From the NCBI GenBank assembly GCA_031180665.1, contig JAPSLP010000028.1:1-64000 (forward strand): DNA of 64,000 bases, written 5' to 3'. The notes below the pieces were generated by a model. The model did not search any database. It was not told the origin of the DNA and worked only from the letters and a program-made list of their open reading frames with translations. Shown piece after piece: positions 45,894 through 54,103 of this stretch; the stretch's first letter is position 1; the number at the start of each line of letters is the position of its first letter. The position numbers were made by a program, and so were the translations under genes. Source of the DNA: Cupriavidus sp. GTDB lineage: Bacteria; Pseudomonadota; Gammaproteobacteria; Burkholderiales; Burkholderiaceae.

Positions 45894-47236
45894 CGCGAGT
45901 CTCCTTCCAGCTGGCGCAGCGCCTTGGCAAAGAAGTCCACCGCGCCGAAATTCCCGGACTTCAGCGCCAGCCCCAATGGCTCGGTGTCGATGGTGGCGGT
46001 GGCCGGCACGCCGGGATCGATCTGTGCCCCGATCTGCAGCGATTTGACCTCGAGCGCCTGTACGACGGCGCCCGACGTCTCGCCGCCGGCGACCACGAAC
46101 TTGCGCACACCCATCTCGCGCAGACCCCGCGCGATGGCGGCGAGCGTCGCCTCCACCAGTTGGCCGGCCTCCGTCACGCCGAGCGACTGCTGTACGTGAC
46201 GCACTTCATCGGGCGTGGCGGTGGCATAGATCAGTACCGGCTCGGGCAGGTGCGAGCGGGCAAACGCCAGCGCCTGCTCGACCACTGCTTCGCCGCGTGC
46301 CACCGCGAGCGGGTCGATGCGGAAACTCGGACGGGCGTTCGCTGCCGAGTTCGTATTGGAATTCGCTCCGTGCCCGCGCCACGCAGCCACCTGCGCATTG
46401 GTGGCCTGCGATGCGCTGCCTGCCAGCACGGCGGCGTAGCCCTCGATGCGCGGCAATTGCGCGGCATCGGTGCGTTCGACCAACAGACCCGCGCGGCGGA
46501 AGTTGGCGGGCAGGCCGAGCGCAATGCCCGAGCCGCCGGTCACCAGCGGCAGGTCGGCGCAGGCCTCGCCCAGGACATGCAGGTCGCGGTCGGACAGCGC
46601 GTCCGCGATCGCCAGCCGTACGCCATCGGCGCGCAGCTGCCCGATCGCTTCGCGCACCGCCGCCGCGCCGGCGGCAATCGCGTCGTAGCGGATCAGACCG
46701 ACCTTGCCGCGGGTTTGCCGTTGCAGCACGCGCACCAGGTTGGCGTCGCGCATCGGCGTCAGCGGGTGGTTCTGCATGCCGGACTCGTTGAGCAGCGCAT
46801 CGCCGACGAACAGGTGGCCGCGAAAGACGGTGCGGCCGTTTTCGGGAAAGGCCGGACAGGCGATCGAGAACCCGGGCTGCTCGCCCAGCGCATCGAGCAG
46901 TGCCTCCGCTACCGGGCCGATATTGCCTGCGTCGGTCGAGTCGAAGGTCGAGCAGTACTTGAAGAAGAACTGGCGGCAACCCTGTTCTCGCAGCCATGCG
47001 AGCGCGGCCAGCGATTGCGCAATGGCGTCGGCTGCTGCGATGGTCCGCGATTTGAGCGCCACCACGATGGCGTCTGCCTCGAGCGGCGCGGCGGACGGCG
47101 GCACGCCGATGGTCTGCACGGTTCGCATGCCGCTCTTGACCAGCATGTTGGCCAGATCGGTGGCACCGGTGAAATCGTCGGCGATACAACCTAGAAGCGA
47201 GCCCGGAAGCGGGCGGGGCGAGTCGGACTGGGACAT
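45890..47236 (-). CDS. otnK: 3-oxo-tetronate kinase (four-carbon acid sugar kinase family)
   Basis: 448 residues. DUF1537 architecture: N-terminal sugar-acid domain starting GCIADDFTGATDLANMLVKSGMRTVQTIG, with FFKYCSTFDSTDAGNIGPV; C-terminal nucleotide domain with KFVVAGGETSGAVVQAL near 390. Phosphorylates 3-oxo-tetronate at C4. Overlaps otnC by four bases. Confidence 0.92.
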   Translation of the reverse strand: MSQSDSPRPLPGSLLGCIADDFTGATDLANMLVKSGMRTVQTIGVPPSAAPLEADAIVVALKSRTIAAADAIAQSLAALAWLREQGCRQFFFKYCSTFDSTDAGNIGPVAEALLDALGEQPGFSIACPAFPENGRTVFRGHLFVGDALLNESGMQNHPLTPMRDANLVRVLQRQTRGKVGLIRYDAIAAGAAAVREAIGQLRADGVRLAIADALSDRDLHVLGEACADLPLVTGGSGIALGLPANFRRAGLLVERTDAAQLPRIEGYAAVLAGSASQATNAQVAAWRGHGANSNTNSAANARPSFRIDPLAVARGEAVVEQALAFARSHLPEPVLIYATATPDEVRHVQQSLGVTEAGQLVEATLAAIARGLREMGVRKFVVAGGETSGAVVQALEVKSLQIGAQIDPGVPATATIDTEPLGLALKSGNFGAVDFFAKALRQLEGDSR

Positions 47237-47290
47237 GGACGAGCGGGGAGAGCGGACAGCGGCAACGGGCGACGTTCAGCGTGGCTGTCG

Positions 47291-48181
47291 TCAGCGTGAA
47301 GGCGGCAGCGTGATGCCGGGGAAGGTTTTGATCACCGCGGAATCGTCCTCGCCACCATGGCCGGCGCTGGACGCGCTCATGAACATCTGGTGAGCGGTGG
47401 CCGACAGCGGCAGCGGGAATTTGCTGCGGCGCGCGGTATCGAGCACCAGGCCAAGATCCTTGACGAAGATGTCGACCGCCGACAGCGGCGTGTAGTCGCC
47501 GTTGAGGATATGCGGCACGCGGTTCTCGAACATCCACGAGTTGCCGGCGCTATGGGTGATCACGTCGTACAACGCGTCCGGGTCGACGCCCTCGCGCAGC
47601 CCCAGCGCCATCGCTTCGGCGGCCGCCGCGATATGCACGCCGGCCAGCAACTGATTGATGATCTTGACCTTGGAGCCGGCACCGTACTGCTTTCCGAGGC
47701 GATAGACCTTGCCTGCCATGGCCTCGAGCACGTCCTCGCAGGCGGCATAGGCGGCCGCCGGTCCCGACGTCATCATTGTCATCTCGCCCGACGCCGCGCG
47801 CGCCGCGCCGCCCGACACCGGCGCGTCGAGCATCAGCAGTCCCGCCGCTTCCAGGCGCTCGCCCAGTTGCACGGCGAAGTCCGGCGCCACCGTGGCGCTG
47901 GCGATCACCACGCTGCCCGGCTTCATGCGGGCCGCCGCGCCTTGCTCGCCGAACAAAACCGCTTCGGTCTGCGCGGCATTGACCACCAGCGTCACCACCA
48001 CGTCGCACTGCGCGCCCAGCTCGGCCGGCGTGGCGCAGGCGATGCCGCCTTCGGTGGCGAAGGCACGCAGCACCTCGTCGCGCACGTCGCAGGCGTGGAC
48101 ACGAAAGCCCGCGCGCAACAGCGAGCGCGCAACGCCCAGGCCCATGGCACCGAGGCCGATGACTCCAATATGTCGTGACAT
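47291..48181 (-). CDS. ltnD: L-threonate dehydrogenase
   Basis: 296 residues, beta-hydroxyacid dehydrogenase family: dinucleotide site IGVIGLGAMGLGVARSLLRAG, substrate motif DAPVSGGAARA, and catalytic Lys in GAGSKVKIINQLLAG near 173. Adjacent to otnK-otnC-otnI it fits LtnD, oxidising L-threonate to 2-oxo-tetronate with NAD+. Tartronate semialdehyde reductase is a relative but less likely here. Confidence 0.87.
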   Translation of the reverse strand: MSRHIGVIGLGAMGLGVARSLLRAGFRVHACDVRDEVLRAFATEGGIACATPAELGAQCDVVVTLVVNAAQTEAVLFGEQGAAARMKPGSVVIASATVAPDFAVQLGERLEAAGLLMLDAPVSGGAARAASGEMTMMTSGPAAAYAACEDVLEAMAGKVYRLGKQYGAGSKVKIINQLLAGVHIAAAAEAMALGLREGVDPDALYDVITHSAGNSWMFENRVPHILNGDYTPLSAVDIFVKDLGLVLDTARRSKFPLPLSATAHQMFMSASSAGHGGEDDSAVIKTFPGITLPPSR

Positions 48182-48220
48182 GATCTGTCTCTGGTTGGCG
48201 CGGGCCGCCGCTGCGGCCGC

Positions 48221-48925
48221 TCAGCAGATGCCGGCTTGCGACAGCCGGCGCTCGGCGTTGTACAGGTGGGTCAGGGCGGCATTGCGCGCCGCCATCGGGT
48301 CGCGCGCGCGGATCGCGTCGACGATGGCCGCATGTTCTTCGCGCACCTGGCGCGAGAAATCGTCGCGCGTCGCCTCGTTGCGGCGGGTCACTGCGACGCC
48401 GGCCTCGAGGTACTGATTCAGGAAATTCAGTGTCTTGATGAAATAGGGGTTGCCGGTCACCGCGGCGATCTTGCGGTGGAAGGCGACATCCTCGGCCACG
48501 CCATCCCGCCCGGCGGCTGCCGCCTCGTCGATGTTGGCCAGCGCCGCGTCGATCTCGGCGATATCCCGGTCCGTGCAGCGCCGCGCGGCCTCCGCGGCCA
48601 CCTCTGCCTCGATGGCGCGGCGCACCGCCAGCAAATGCGGCATCGAGCTGGCCTCGACCGCCTCGGCGTAATCGATGCGCAGCGGCCGGATCGCGCCATG
48701 CTCCTTCACGAACACGCCGCTGCCCTGGCGCGGCTCCACCACGCCTTCGTTCTTGAGCCGGGAGATCGCCTCCCGAATCACCGTGCGGCTGACGCCGAAT
48801 TGCTGCGCCAGTACGGCCTCGGTGGGCAGCTTGCCGGTGGCCGCAAAACTGCCGATCTCGATCTGCTTGAGCAGTTGCTGAGCCACCGTATCGCTCATCG
48901 CGGGTGCGGAAACCTTGTCGAACAT
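48221..48925 (-). CDS. GntR/FCD family regulator of the tetronate operon
   Basis: 234 residues. Winged HTH at about 10-75 (TGKLPTEAVLAQQFGVSRTVIREAISRLKNEGVVEPRQGSGVFV) and an FCD ligand domain with metal histidines in VAFHRKIAAVTGNPYF and later segments. First gene of the minus-strand operon, 39 bases ahead of ltnD, so autoregulation is likely. A palindrome CCTTAT-N6-ATAAGG sits 20 bases upstream of its start. Confidence 0.9.
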   Translation of the reverse strand: MFDKVSAPAMSDTVAQQLLKQIEIGSFAATGKLPTEAVLAQQFGVSRTVIREAISRLKNEGVVEPRQGSGVFVKEHGAIRPLRIDYAEAVEASSMPHLLAVRRAIEAEVAAEAARRCTDRDIAEIDAALANIDEAAAAGRDGVAEDVAFHRKIAAVTGNPYFIKTLNFLNQYLEAGVAVTRRNEATRDDFSRQVREEHAAIVDAIRARDPMAARNAALTHLYNAERRLSQAGIC

Positions 48926-48944
48926 GCCGTTGGTCGGTGTAATG

Positions 48945-48962
48945 CCTTATCAGGTAATAAGG
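48945..48962. promoter_or_regulatory. Probable operator of the GntR/FCD regulator
   Basis: CCTTAT-CAGGTA-ATAAGG, a perfect 6-base inverted repeat with a six-base centre, 20 bases before the regulator ATG. Position and symmetry suit an FCD-type repressor acting on its own operon. A TATGAT hexamer lies just upstream on the minus strand but no matching -35 was found. Confidence 0.6.
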
Positions 48963-49057
48963 TCATCATACAAATTTGGACCCAGGGGATTCCATTGGGG
49001 TCAACCCTTGGAGCCGGCGGAAATACAACGAGCACAAGTCGAATCCAGCACGCGCGC

Positions 49058-49125
49058 CGGTGGTATCATCTGGTATCACCGGTTTTGATACTTGTCAATC
49101 TTGATGATACTAGCTGATACCTTGC
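49058..49125. promoter_or_regulatory. Array of TGATACC half-sites over the ATPase start
   Basis: GGTATCA at 49062-49068 and 49072-49078 (10 bases apart), then the inverse TGATAC at 49086-49091, 49105-49110 and 49115-49120 (the last two again 10 apart, ending TGATACC). The sites face inward and fall close to one helical turn apart. The region includes the candidate start codons of the ATPase gene, so a protein bound here would cover its promoter or ribosome entry. Confidence 0.6.
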
Positions 49126-50231
49126 AGCCGGATCCTTGGCATTTCTCACGACCCGACTTGGCGGCGGCCTACCTCCAGGCCTTCGATTTGAAGCTATCTT
49201 CCGCGCGAGGGCTGTTTGCCCGCCGGCGGATGGGGAAGACGGAATTCCTTCGTCGGGACTTGATGCCTGCCGCGATCAAGAAAGGATATTTGGCGGCATA
49301 CACCAATCTGTGGGACAACCGTTCCACCCCGGATAGGGCGCTGGTGGGCGCGCTCGTGGAAGCCCTCGAGCCGCAAGGTGTGAAAGCGGTACTGACGAAA
49401 CTAGGCAAACCGGTCAGCAAGCTCAAGGCCAGCGCCAAGCTGGCAGGTGCGGAGGGCTCGATCGAAGCGGAACTCGGGGCGTCCAATATGGATAGTGCGG
49501 GTGCCCTGCGTGAAGTGCTGAAGCGGCTGGACAAGCAAAAGAAGCCCCTTCTTCTGGTTATCGACGAAGCGCAGGTACTCGCCGTTGCCACTCACGGTGA
49601 CTTCGCGCACGCGCTGCGCGCCGCGCTCGACATCCGCAAGGACCGAATCAAGGTCGTTTTCGCCGGAAGTTCTGAAACGACACTACGCGCGATGTTCGCG
49701 CGGGCTTCCGAGCCGTTCTACAACTGGGCCCCGCTCGAGCCCTTTCCGCTACTCGGCGAAGAGTTCGTCGCATTTACCGTCGAGTTGCTGAATAGCATGG
49801 CCCGTTACCCATTGACTCTGAGGCACGGCATGCGCGCCTTCGAGGAACTTCACCGGACGCCGGAGTTTTTCAAGCGGTTTGTCGAACGCTACATGCTTTA
49901 CCAAGTCCAGGGTGTCGACGCAGCAATCGCGTATACCAAGGCGTCGGTCTTCTCGGATGAGCACTTTCTCCGGCAGTGGACGGAAATGAGCCCGGTCGAT
50001 CAGGCGGTCATGACGATGCTCGCACGAGGTGAGGCTGGCCTTCACGGCATGGCAGGGCTCGCCCGCATCACCGAGTTGACAGGTAAGCCGGCAACGAAGA
50101 ACACCGCGGCGCATGCGGTGCGTCGGCTTCAAGCGAGGAATATCGTCACCCGATTGGCAATGGGTGAATACCGAATTGAAGATGAGGCCTTTGCCGAGTG
50201 GGTGCGAAAGCGGGGTATCAGGGAGTCTTGA
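49104..50231 (+). CDS. Solitary AAA-type ATPase with C-terminal winged helix
   Basis: 375 residues from ATG 49104 (TTG 49092 is possible); neither has a ribosome binding site. P-loop segment SARGLFARRRMGKTEFLRRDL near 35, where the first Gly of GxxxxGKT is replaced by Ala; Walker B LLLVIDEAQVL near 150; sensor-like KVVFAGSSETTLRAMF. The C-terminal part (about 290-370) looks like a winged helix (LARITELTGKPATKNTAAHAVRRLQARNIVTRLAMGEYRIED). Similar in layout to archaeal-type STAND/AAA ATPases. Its role is unknown. No partner gene is linked; it stands between the tetronate operon and tRNA-Leu. Confidence 0.75.
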   Translation: MILADTLQPDPWHFSRPDLAAAYLQAFDLKLSSARGLFARRRMGKTEFLRRDLMPAAIKKGYLAAYTNLWDNRSTPDRALVGALVEALEPQGVKAVLTKLGKPVSKLKASAKLAGAEGSIEAELGASNMDSAGALREVLKRLDKQKKPLLLVIDEAQVLAVATHGDFAHALRAALDIRKDRIKVVFAGSSETTLRAMFARASEPFYNWAPLEPFPLLGEEFVAFTVELLNSMARYPLTLRHGMRAFEELHRTPEFFKRFVERYMLYQVQGVDAAIAYTKASVFSDEHFLRQWTEMSPVDQAVMTMLARGEAGLHGMAGLARITELTGKPATKNTAAHAVRRLQARNIVTRLAMGEYRIEDEAFAEWVRKRGIRES

Positions 50232-50404
50232 GGCGGGAGCTTTCGTTCCCACCATGACGCGCATTCAGCAACGTGGAGGACAGCAGGGTGACCAACAAAT
50301 GGCGGTTTGGTCCAAGCCTGAGTTTGGGATAGAAACCCTGGGGGAATCCAACTTACCCCGCGAGCCTGCAATCAGATAAGGCTTTCGGACCGTAAGCCGG
50401 TAAG

Positions 50405-50489
50405 TGGTGCCCGGGGTCGGACTCGAACCGACACGCCTTGCGGCGGGGGATTTTGAGTCCCCTGCGTCTACCTGTTTCACCACCCGGGC
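50405..50489 (-). tRNA. tRNA-Leu, anticodon CAA
   Basis: 85 bases including encoded CCA. Acceptor stem GCCCGGG with CCCGGGC, anticodon loop CTCAAAA giving CAA (decodes UUG), long class II variable arm CGCCGCAAGGCGT, and T-arm loop GGTTCGAGTCC. Convergent with the ATPase gene, 173 bases apart. Confidence 0.97.
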
Positions 50490-50565
50490 GGGTGCGCGAT
50501 CGTGCCGGAGGGTCGCCGGAGAAACGGCGGAGGCACTGCGCTGAGCAGCGGATTATGCCGTAATT

Positions 50566-50596
50566 CGCCTTGCCGGACAACCGAGCCGGCAAGGCG
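50566..50596 (-). terminator. Hairpin after the dehydrogenase gene
   Basis: Perfect 11-base arms CGCCTTGCCGG (50566-50576) and CCGGCAAGGCG (50586-50596), nine-base loop, six bases after the stop of the minus-strand gene. No T-run, so termination strength is uncertain. Confidence 0.55.
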
Positions 50597-50602
50597 CCGA
50601 CA

Positions 50603-51472
50603 TCAGCCCTGGCTTTCCAGCACCCGCAGCAGCGACGAGGTGTCGTCCTTGCCCCAGCCGTTGCGCATCAGCGTCTGCAGCTGCGCCGCGGTGGCCTGCA
50701 TCGCGGGCAGGGCGAGACCCGCTTCGCGGGCGACGTCGGCGGCGAGACCGAAGTCCTTGTCGTGCAGGCGCGCCTGGATGCCGGCGGCGAAATCGCGAGA
50801 GACCATCTTCGGTCCCATCATGTCCAGCATGCGGCTGCCGGCCATGCCGGTCGACATCGCCTGCAGCACGCGCTGCATGTCGACCTGCTGCGACTGGGCG
50901 AAGCGCATTGCCTCGGCGATCCCTTCGATATTGACAACCTGCGCGATCTGGTTGCACAGCTTGGCGACCTGGCCGGCGCCGTTGTCGCCGATATGCGTGA
51001 TGGTCTTGCCGTAGCACGCGAGCAGCGGCTGCACGCGCGCGAGCACTTCTGCCTTGCCGCCGACCATGATGGTCAGCGTGCCGGCCTCGGCGGCGACCGT
51101 GCCGCCCGACACCGGGCAGTCGAGCGCCTCGATGCCGCGTTCGGCGAGCGCCTGGGCGATCTCGCGTGTGACCACCGGCGAGATCGTGCTGTGGTCGATA
51201 CAGATGGTGCCCGGCGCGGCGCCTTCGATTGCGCCGCCTTCGCCGAGCAGCACCATGCGGACATCCTCGGACGAGGTCACGTTGGTGTACACGATCTCGG
51301 CGCCGCGAGCCGCCTCGGCGGGGCTGAAGAACGGCTCGGCGCCCAGTTCGCGCGCCGCCTCGGCGGCTTCGGGCCGGCGCACCGAGGCGCGTACCGTGTG
51401 TCCGGCCGCCAGCAGATGGCGCACCATCTGCGAGCCCATCGCGCCCAGGCCGATAAAGGCAATGGTAGTCAT
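50603..51472 (-). CDS. Beta-hydroxyacid dehydrogenase family NAD(P)-dependent reductase
   Basis: 289 residues from ATG 51472. IAFIGLGAMGSQMVRHLL dinucleotide motif, DCPVSGGTVAAEAGTLTIMVGG substrate motif, and catalytic Lys in NGAGQVAKLCNQI near 171. Resembles tartronate semialdehyde reductase (GarR/GlxR) and 3-hydroxyisobutyrate dehydrogenase. The substrate cannot be told from sequence. It pairs with the binding-protein gene upstream on the same strand. Confidence 0.85.
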   Translation of the reverse strand: MTTIAFIGLGAMGSQMVRHLLAAGHTVRASVRRPEAAEAARELGAEPFFSPAEAARGAEIVYTNVTSSEDVRMVLLGEGGAIEGAAPGTICIDHSTISPVVTREIAQALAERGIEALDCPVSGGTVAAEAGTLTIMVGGKAEVLARVQPLLACYGKTITHIGDNGAGQVAKLCNQIAQVVNIEGIAEAMRFAQSQQVDMQRVLQAMSTGMAGSRMLDMMGPKMVSRDFAAGIQARLHDKDFGLAADVAREAGLALPAMQATAAQLQTLMRNGWGKDDTSSLLRVLESQG

Positions 51473-51559
51473 GACGACAGCTCCTTCTGATCTTGTTGTT
51501 GCTCGGCAATGTGTGTCGGCCAAAGGCCGCGCCCGGCGATGCCGGCCTCAATGCCGGCT

Positions 51560-52759
51560 TTATTGTCCCGCGTAACTGAATTTGCCGTTGCGGATCACGC
51601 CCATCACGCGCGAGCGCTGATCGAACCCCTGGTGGTCGCGCGGGCTCAGGTTCAGCACGCCGTTCGGCACGGTCAGATTGGCGGTGGTTTCCAGCGCGTC
51701 GCGCATCGCCTGGCGGAATTCGCGCGTGCCGGGTTGCGCGCCGGTCTTCAGCGCGCGTCGCGCGGCGTCGTCGAGCAGTTGCCACGCGCCCCAGGCGTCG
51801 CCGGCGAACTGCGTCATCGAGTTCGCGCCGTATTTCGCCTCGTAACGGTTCACGAAATCGAGCGCGACCTTCTTGACCGGATGGGTGTCGGGCAGCTGGC
51901 GCGCGACCACCACCGGGCCGGTCGGGAACAATGTGCCCTCGACATCCTTGCCGCCCATGCGCAGGAATTCGCCGGTGGCGATGCCGTGGGTCTGATAGAC
52001 CTTGCCCTTGTAGCCGCGCTCGCCCAGCGTCTTCTGCGGCAGCACCGATGGCGTGCCGGCGCCGGCGATCAGGATCGCGTCGGGATTGGCGGCCATCAGC
52101 TTGAGCACCTGGCCAGTGACCGAGGTGTCGTTGCGCGAGAAGCGCTCGCTGGCGACCACGCGAATCTTGCGCACCTCGGCTAGCTTGGAGAATTCGCGCC
52201 ACCAGCTCTCGCCGTAGGCGTCGTTGAAGCCGATGAAGCCGACCGTGCGCACGCCGTGGTTGCTCATGTGCTCGGTCAGCACGGTCGCCATCTGCGAGTC
52301 GTTCTGCGGCATCTTGAAGGCCCAGCGCCGCTTGGGGTCGGTCTGCGGCTCGACGATCGCGGCCGAGGCGGCCAGTGCGACCATCGGCGTTTCGCCCTCG
52401 GACACCGCGTCGAGCGCGGCCAGCGCGGTCGGCGTGATGTTCGGTCCGACGATCACGTCGACTTTTTCCTCGGAAATCAGCTTGCGGACGTTGCGCACCG
52501 CCGCCGACGGGTCCGAGCCGTCGTCGAGCAGGATGTACTCGGCCTTCTGGCCGCCCAGCGTCGCCGGCCACATCAGGATGGTGTTCTTCGACGGAATGCC
52601 GATCGACGCGGCCGGGCCGGTCGTTGAGACATCGATGCCGACGCGGATGTCGGCGTGCGCCGCGCCGCAGAGCAGCGAGCTGGCGGCGCCGACGGCGGCC
52701 AGCGCCAGCGTGACGGGACGCAGCGAGCGTCGCAGGCGGGGCAGGGTGATTCGTGGCAT
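51560..52759 (-). CDS. Orphan branched-chain-type ABC substrate-binding protein
   Basis: 399 residues from ATG 52759 with GGAGG-type sequence upstream. Cleavable signal peptide ends AAHA before DIRVGIDVSTTGPAASIGIPSKNTILMWP, start of a type I periplasmic binding fold (Peripla_BP_6). Unlike LivK it has no lipobox. No permease or ATPase is next to it, only the dehydrogenase downstream, so it must use a distant transporter or feed LivHMGF. Confidence 0.85.
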   Translation of the reverse strand: MPRITLPRLRRSLRPVTLALAAVGAASSLLCGAAHADIRVGIDVSTTGPAASIGIPSKNTILMWPATLGGQKAEYILLDDGSDPSAAVRNVRKLISEEKVDVIVGPNITPTALAALDAVSEGETPMVALAASAAIVEPQTDPKRRWAFKMPQNDSQMATVLTEHMSNHGVRTVGFIGFNDAYGESWWREFSKLAEVRKIRVVASERFSRNDTSVTGQVLKLMAANPDAILIAGAGTPSVLPQKTLGERGYKGKVYQTHGIATGEFLRMGGKDVEGTLFPTGPVVVARQLPDTHPVKKVALDFVNRYEAKYGANSMTQFAGDAWGAWQLLDDAARRALKTGAQPGTREFRQAMRDALETTANLTVPNGVLNLSPRDHQGFDQRSRVMGVIRNGKFSYAGQ

Positions 52760-52861
52760 GGGGTCTCCTCCTTCGGCTTGTTGGCTTCTGTCCGGCTCAT
52801 CCGGCATCGGTATGGCTTCGAGCCGCCTTCTATCTGACTTCCATCCAGTCGAGGTCGGGCG

Positions 52862-54103
52862 TCAGCCTGGCTGGTCGGCGGCCTTGGGCGCGAGCCGCCA
52901 CAGCGAGGTCATTTCCGCGGCGCGGGCCGCGTGCAGCGGATCGTCGGCATCGGCGGCGCGGGGATGGCGCGGCTTGATGTCGATGCGGCCCAGCACCTGC
53001 AGCCCGGCGGCCTCGATCATGCCGAGCAGCGCCTCGCGGCTGCGCAGGCCGAGATGCTCGGCGAGGTCCGACAGGATCAGCCAGCCCTCGCCGTCGTCGC
53101 TCAGATGCGCGGCCAGGCCCGCCAGGAAGCCGCGCAGCATGCGGCTGTCGGGATCGTAGATCGCGTGCTCGATCGGCGCGTTGGCGCGCGCCGGCACCCA
53201 CGGCGGGTTGCAGACCACCAGCGGGGCGCGGCCCGACGGAAACAGGTCCGCCTGCACGATCTCCACCTGTTTGGTCAGCCCCAGCCGCGCGATATTGTCG
53301 GCGGCGCACCCCAGCGCGCGCGGATCCTGGTCGGTGGCGACGATGCGCTCGACGCCCCGCCGCGCCAGCATCGCGGCCAGTACGCCGGTGCCGGTGCCGA
53401 TATCGAAGGCCAGCGATTCGCGCGCCAGCGCCTTGGGCAGCGGCGCCTGGCCGACCAGGTCGACGTATTCGCCGCGCACCGGCGAGAACACGCCATACCA
53501 GGGATGGATGCGGTCGCCCAGCGCCGGCACCGGCACGCCCTTCTTGCGCCATTCGTGCGCGCCGATCAGGCCGAGCAGTTCGCGCATCGAGGCGACATAG
53601 GGTTGGTCGCCCGGGCCGTAGGCTTCGGTGCAGGCCTCGCGCACATCGGGCGCGCGCCGCAGCGGCACGGTGTGATCGGCCTCGAACGGCAGCAGCAGCA
53701 TGCCGAGGGTGCGGGCGCGCTGCGCCTGGGCCTGTCGATGCAGATGGAAGGCCTCGGCCGGCGTGGCCGGCGCGGGCTTGGCCTTGGCCTGGCGCTGCGC
53801 CCGGCGCGGCTTGCGCTCGACCCGGCGTGCCATCGCCTGCAGCAGCTGGCGCGCATTCTGGAAGTCGCCGCGCCACAGCAGGGCGGTGCCCTCGCAGGCG
53901 AGACGGTAGGCGGTATCGGCGTCGGTACGGTCGTCCGCGATCACCACGCGCCGCGGCGGCGGCATGCCGGCCTCGGAGCGCCAGCGGGCGCGATGCGTCA
54001 CGCCTTCCTCGGTCCACTCGATGGTGGGCTCGGCCGTGGCGCCGATGGTGGTCTCAGGCGCGTTGTCCTGGGCCGGCCGCTGTTCAGGTCGGTGTGCGCT
54101 CAC
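52862..54103 (-). CDS. Class I SAM-dependent methyltransferase (HemK/RlmG-like)
   Basis: 413 residues from GTG 54103, which overlaps the cysB stop (GTGA). The frame is open far upstream, but that part is antisense to cysB. An N-terminal region of about 190 residues without recognised domain (basic, Gln/Ala-rich linker near 105-125) precedes the SAM domain: FDIGTGTGVLAAMLARRGVERIVATDQDP, then the catalytic NPPW in VVCNPPWVPA. NPPW-type enzymes methylate N of Gln, adenine or guanine; the target here is not clear. Confidence 0.82.
   Translation of the reverse strand: MSAHRPEQRPAQDNAPETTIGATAEPTIEWTEEGVTHRARWRSEAGMPPPRRVVIADDRTDADTAYRLACEGTALLWRGDFQNARQLLQAMARRVERKPRRAQRQAKAKPAPATPAEAFHLHRQAQAQRARTLGMLLLPFEADHTVPLRRAPDVREACTEAYGPGDQPYVASMRELLGLIGAHEWRKKGVPVPALGDRIHPWYGVFSPVRGEYVDLVGQAPLPKALARESLAFDIGTGTGVLAAMLARRGVERIVATDQDPRALGCAADNIARLGLTKQVEIVQADLFPSGRAPLVVCNPPWVPARANAPIEHAIYDPDSRMLRGFLAGLAAHLSDDGEGWLILSDLAEHLGLRSREALLGMIEAAGLQVLGRIDIKPRHPRAADADDPLHAARAAEMTSLWRLAPKAADQPG

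Noticed and set aside
50405..50489. Genomic island integrated in tRNA-Leu
   Set aside because: I found no copy of the tRNA 3' end elsewhere in the window and no integrase gene; only a single ATPase gene is adjacent.
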